64,000 nt of DNA from JACVRW01 sp963826165 (GTDB lineage Bacteria > Actinomycetota > Thermoleophilia > Solirubrobacterales > Thermoleophilaceae): assembly GCA_963826165.1 (NCBI GenBank), contig CAWGWC010000018.1:62001-126000 (forward strand), given 5' to 3'. Under the pieces are notes generated by a model, which was not told the origin of the DNA, did not search any database, and worked only from the letters and a program-made list of their open reading frames with translations. Below, in pieces: positions 63,391 to 64,000 of the stretch. Numbering within the stretch: position 1 is the stretch's first letter; each line of letters begins with the position of its first letter. A program made the translations under genes and the position numbers.

Positions 63391-64000
63391 TCAACCTGCA
63401 CCGGCCCGCCGGGCCAGCTCGCCCGCCACCACCGCGTCCTCCCAGGCCATCCCGGTGCTCTTGAACACGCGCGGCCGGTCGTCATCGAGCGGCACGTCGC
63501 CGCGGACGAGCTCGTCGATCGTCCTCAGCGCGTCCGCATCGAGGACGCCGGCCGACACCGCCTGCACCACCTCGCCGGCCTCGCGCAGCGCGGCGGAGCG
63601 GGCCTCGACCACCACCAGCGAGCGAGCCATCAGCCGCTCGTCGAGCTCCCGTGCGCCGGGCTCGTGAGAGCCCACGGCGACCACCGTGGCTCCGGCGCGG
63701 ACGGCTGAGCCGTCGAACAGAGGCTCACGCGCGGTAGTGCAGCAACACACGAGGTCGGCGCGTTCGACCGCCGCCGCGTCGGCGGCCTCGGCCGCGAGGT
63801 CCTCGGCTCGGCAACGCTCGACGAAGCCGGCGAGCCGGCCTCGATCGCGAGCCACCACGCGCACGCTCTCGACCGGCCGCACGGCGCGCAGCGCTCGCAC
63901 GTGGTGCCAGGCCTGCGGGCCGGTGCCGAACACCACCAGCCGCGCCGCATCTTCGCGCGACAGCAGGCTCACCGCGAGGGCCGACACGGCCGCCGTGCGC
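63391..64000 (-). CDS. Ornithine cyclodeaminase / mu-crystallin family protein, 5' truncated
   Basis: The gene runs off the window edge; the visible part, about 203 residues, is the C-terminal Rossmann portion of the ornithine cyclodeaminase/mu-crystallin family: RTAAVSALAVSLLSRED, LVVFGTGPQAWHHVRALRAV, DLVCCCTTAREPLFDGSAVR, VVAVGSHEPGARELDERLM, FKSTGMAWEDAVVAGELA. Substrates include ornithine, imine amino acids or keto acids. Direction is opposite to the amine oxidase next to it, 28 bases away, which hints that they may share a substrate pathway. N-terminal start lies outside the window. Confidence 0.88.
   Translation of the reverse strand, partial: RTAAVSALAVSLLSREDAARLVVFGTGPQAWHHVRALRAVRPVESVRVVARDRGRLAGFVERCRAEDLAAEAADAAAVERADLVCCCTTAREPLFDGSAVRAGATVVAVGSHEPGARELDERLMARSLVVVEARSAALREAGEVVQAVSAGVLDADALRTIDELVRGDVPLDDDRPRVFKSTGMAWEDAVVAGELARRAGAG

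Overview
The window is one stretch of a high-GC bacterial chromosome, dense in genes and short on intergenic space. Gene content (one-piece tmRNA, LigD-type polymerase, UdgX, NrtR, PspC/LiaF-type stress genes, AbiEi/DUF559 protein, baeRF protein, several sigma-70 factors) points to Actinomycetota, most likely a Thermoleophilia/Solirubrobacterales relative. That placement is inference from content and style; no rRNA or marker tree was available. Most of the window is chromosomal core. No insertion sequence, prophage, CRISPR array or tRNA gene was recognised.

Layout. 1-9.6 kb: end of a phosphoglucose/phosphomannose isomerase, a MerR gene overlapping ahcY, an archaeal-type SAHH paralogue with altered catalytic residues, a lipoprotein-type glutathione peroxidase, a LysR gene, a sulfite-oxidase-like protein with its flavin reductase, a UDP-glucose pyrophosphorylase and ctaG. 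9.6-14.7 kb: comF, hpf, secA and prfB; prfB keeps the programmed +1 frameshift. 14.7-22.4 kb: an AbiEi/DUF559 protein, a GroES-like protein, ftsH, and NAD synthesis (nadC, the NrtR-type regulator, nadA), then a frameshifted RibD-C reductase. 22.4-28.3 kb: ftsE, ftsX, a C-terminal processing protease, RNase R, smpB and a HAD phosphatase, mostly overlapping or touching. 28.2-32.1 kb: an envelope-stress module of PspC/LiaF-like protein, small membrane protein, PspC-histidine kinase and LuxR response regulator. 32.2-32.6 kb: the tmRNA gene and a strong terminator hairpin.

33-47 kb: a stand-alone 5'-3' exonuclease, a carotenoid oxygenase, UdgX, a CDP-alcohol phosphatidyltransferase behind a palindromic operator, a FadR-type regulator with leucine dehydrogenase facing a 1199-residue indolepyruvate ferredoxin oxidoreductase, then an alkaline phosphatase, an aldo/keto reductase and a GCS2-type ligase. 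46-58 kb holds three sigma-70 genes, a baeRF protein, a drug-type ABC-2 transporter beside a MarR remnant lacking its DNA-binding region, two DUF2294 genes and a ribbon-helix-helix gene. 57.8-64 kb: a LigD polymerase, a CDF cation exporter, an epimerase, small membrane proteins, a flavin amine oxidase and the start of an ornithine-cyclodeaminase family gene.

Functional threads: translation quality control (HPF, RF2, RNase R, SmpB, tmRNA, baeRF), envelope biogenesis and stress (SecA, FtsH, FtsEX-protease, PspC/LiaF system), NAD synthesis with its own repressor, and amino-acid oxidation. I did not find one clearly new multi-gene system. The strongest oddities are the tmRNA T-loop, the SAHH paralogue without an ordinary start codon, the MarR remnant, and the sigma/DUF2294/RHH region.
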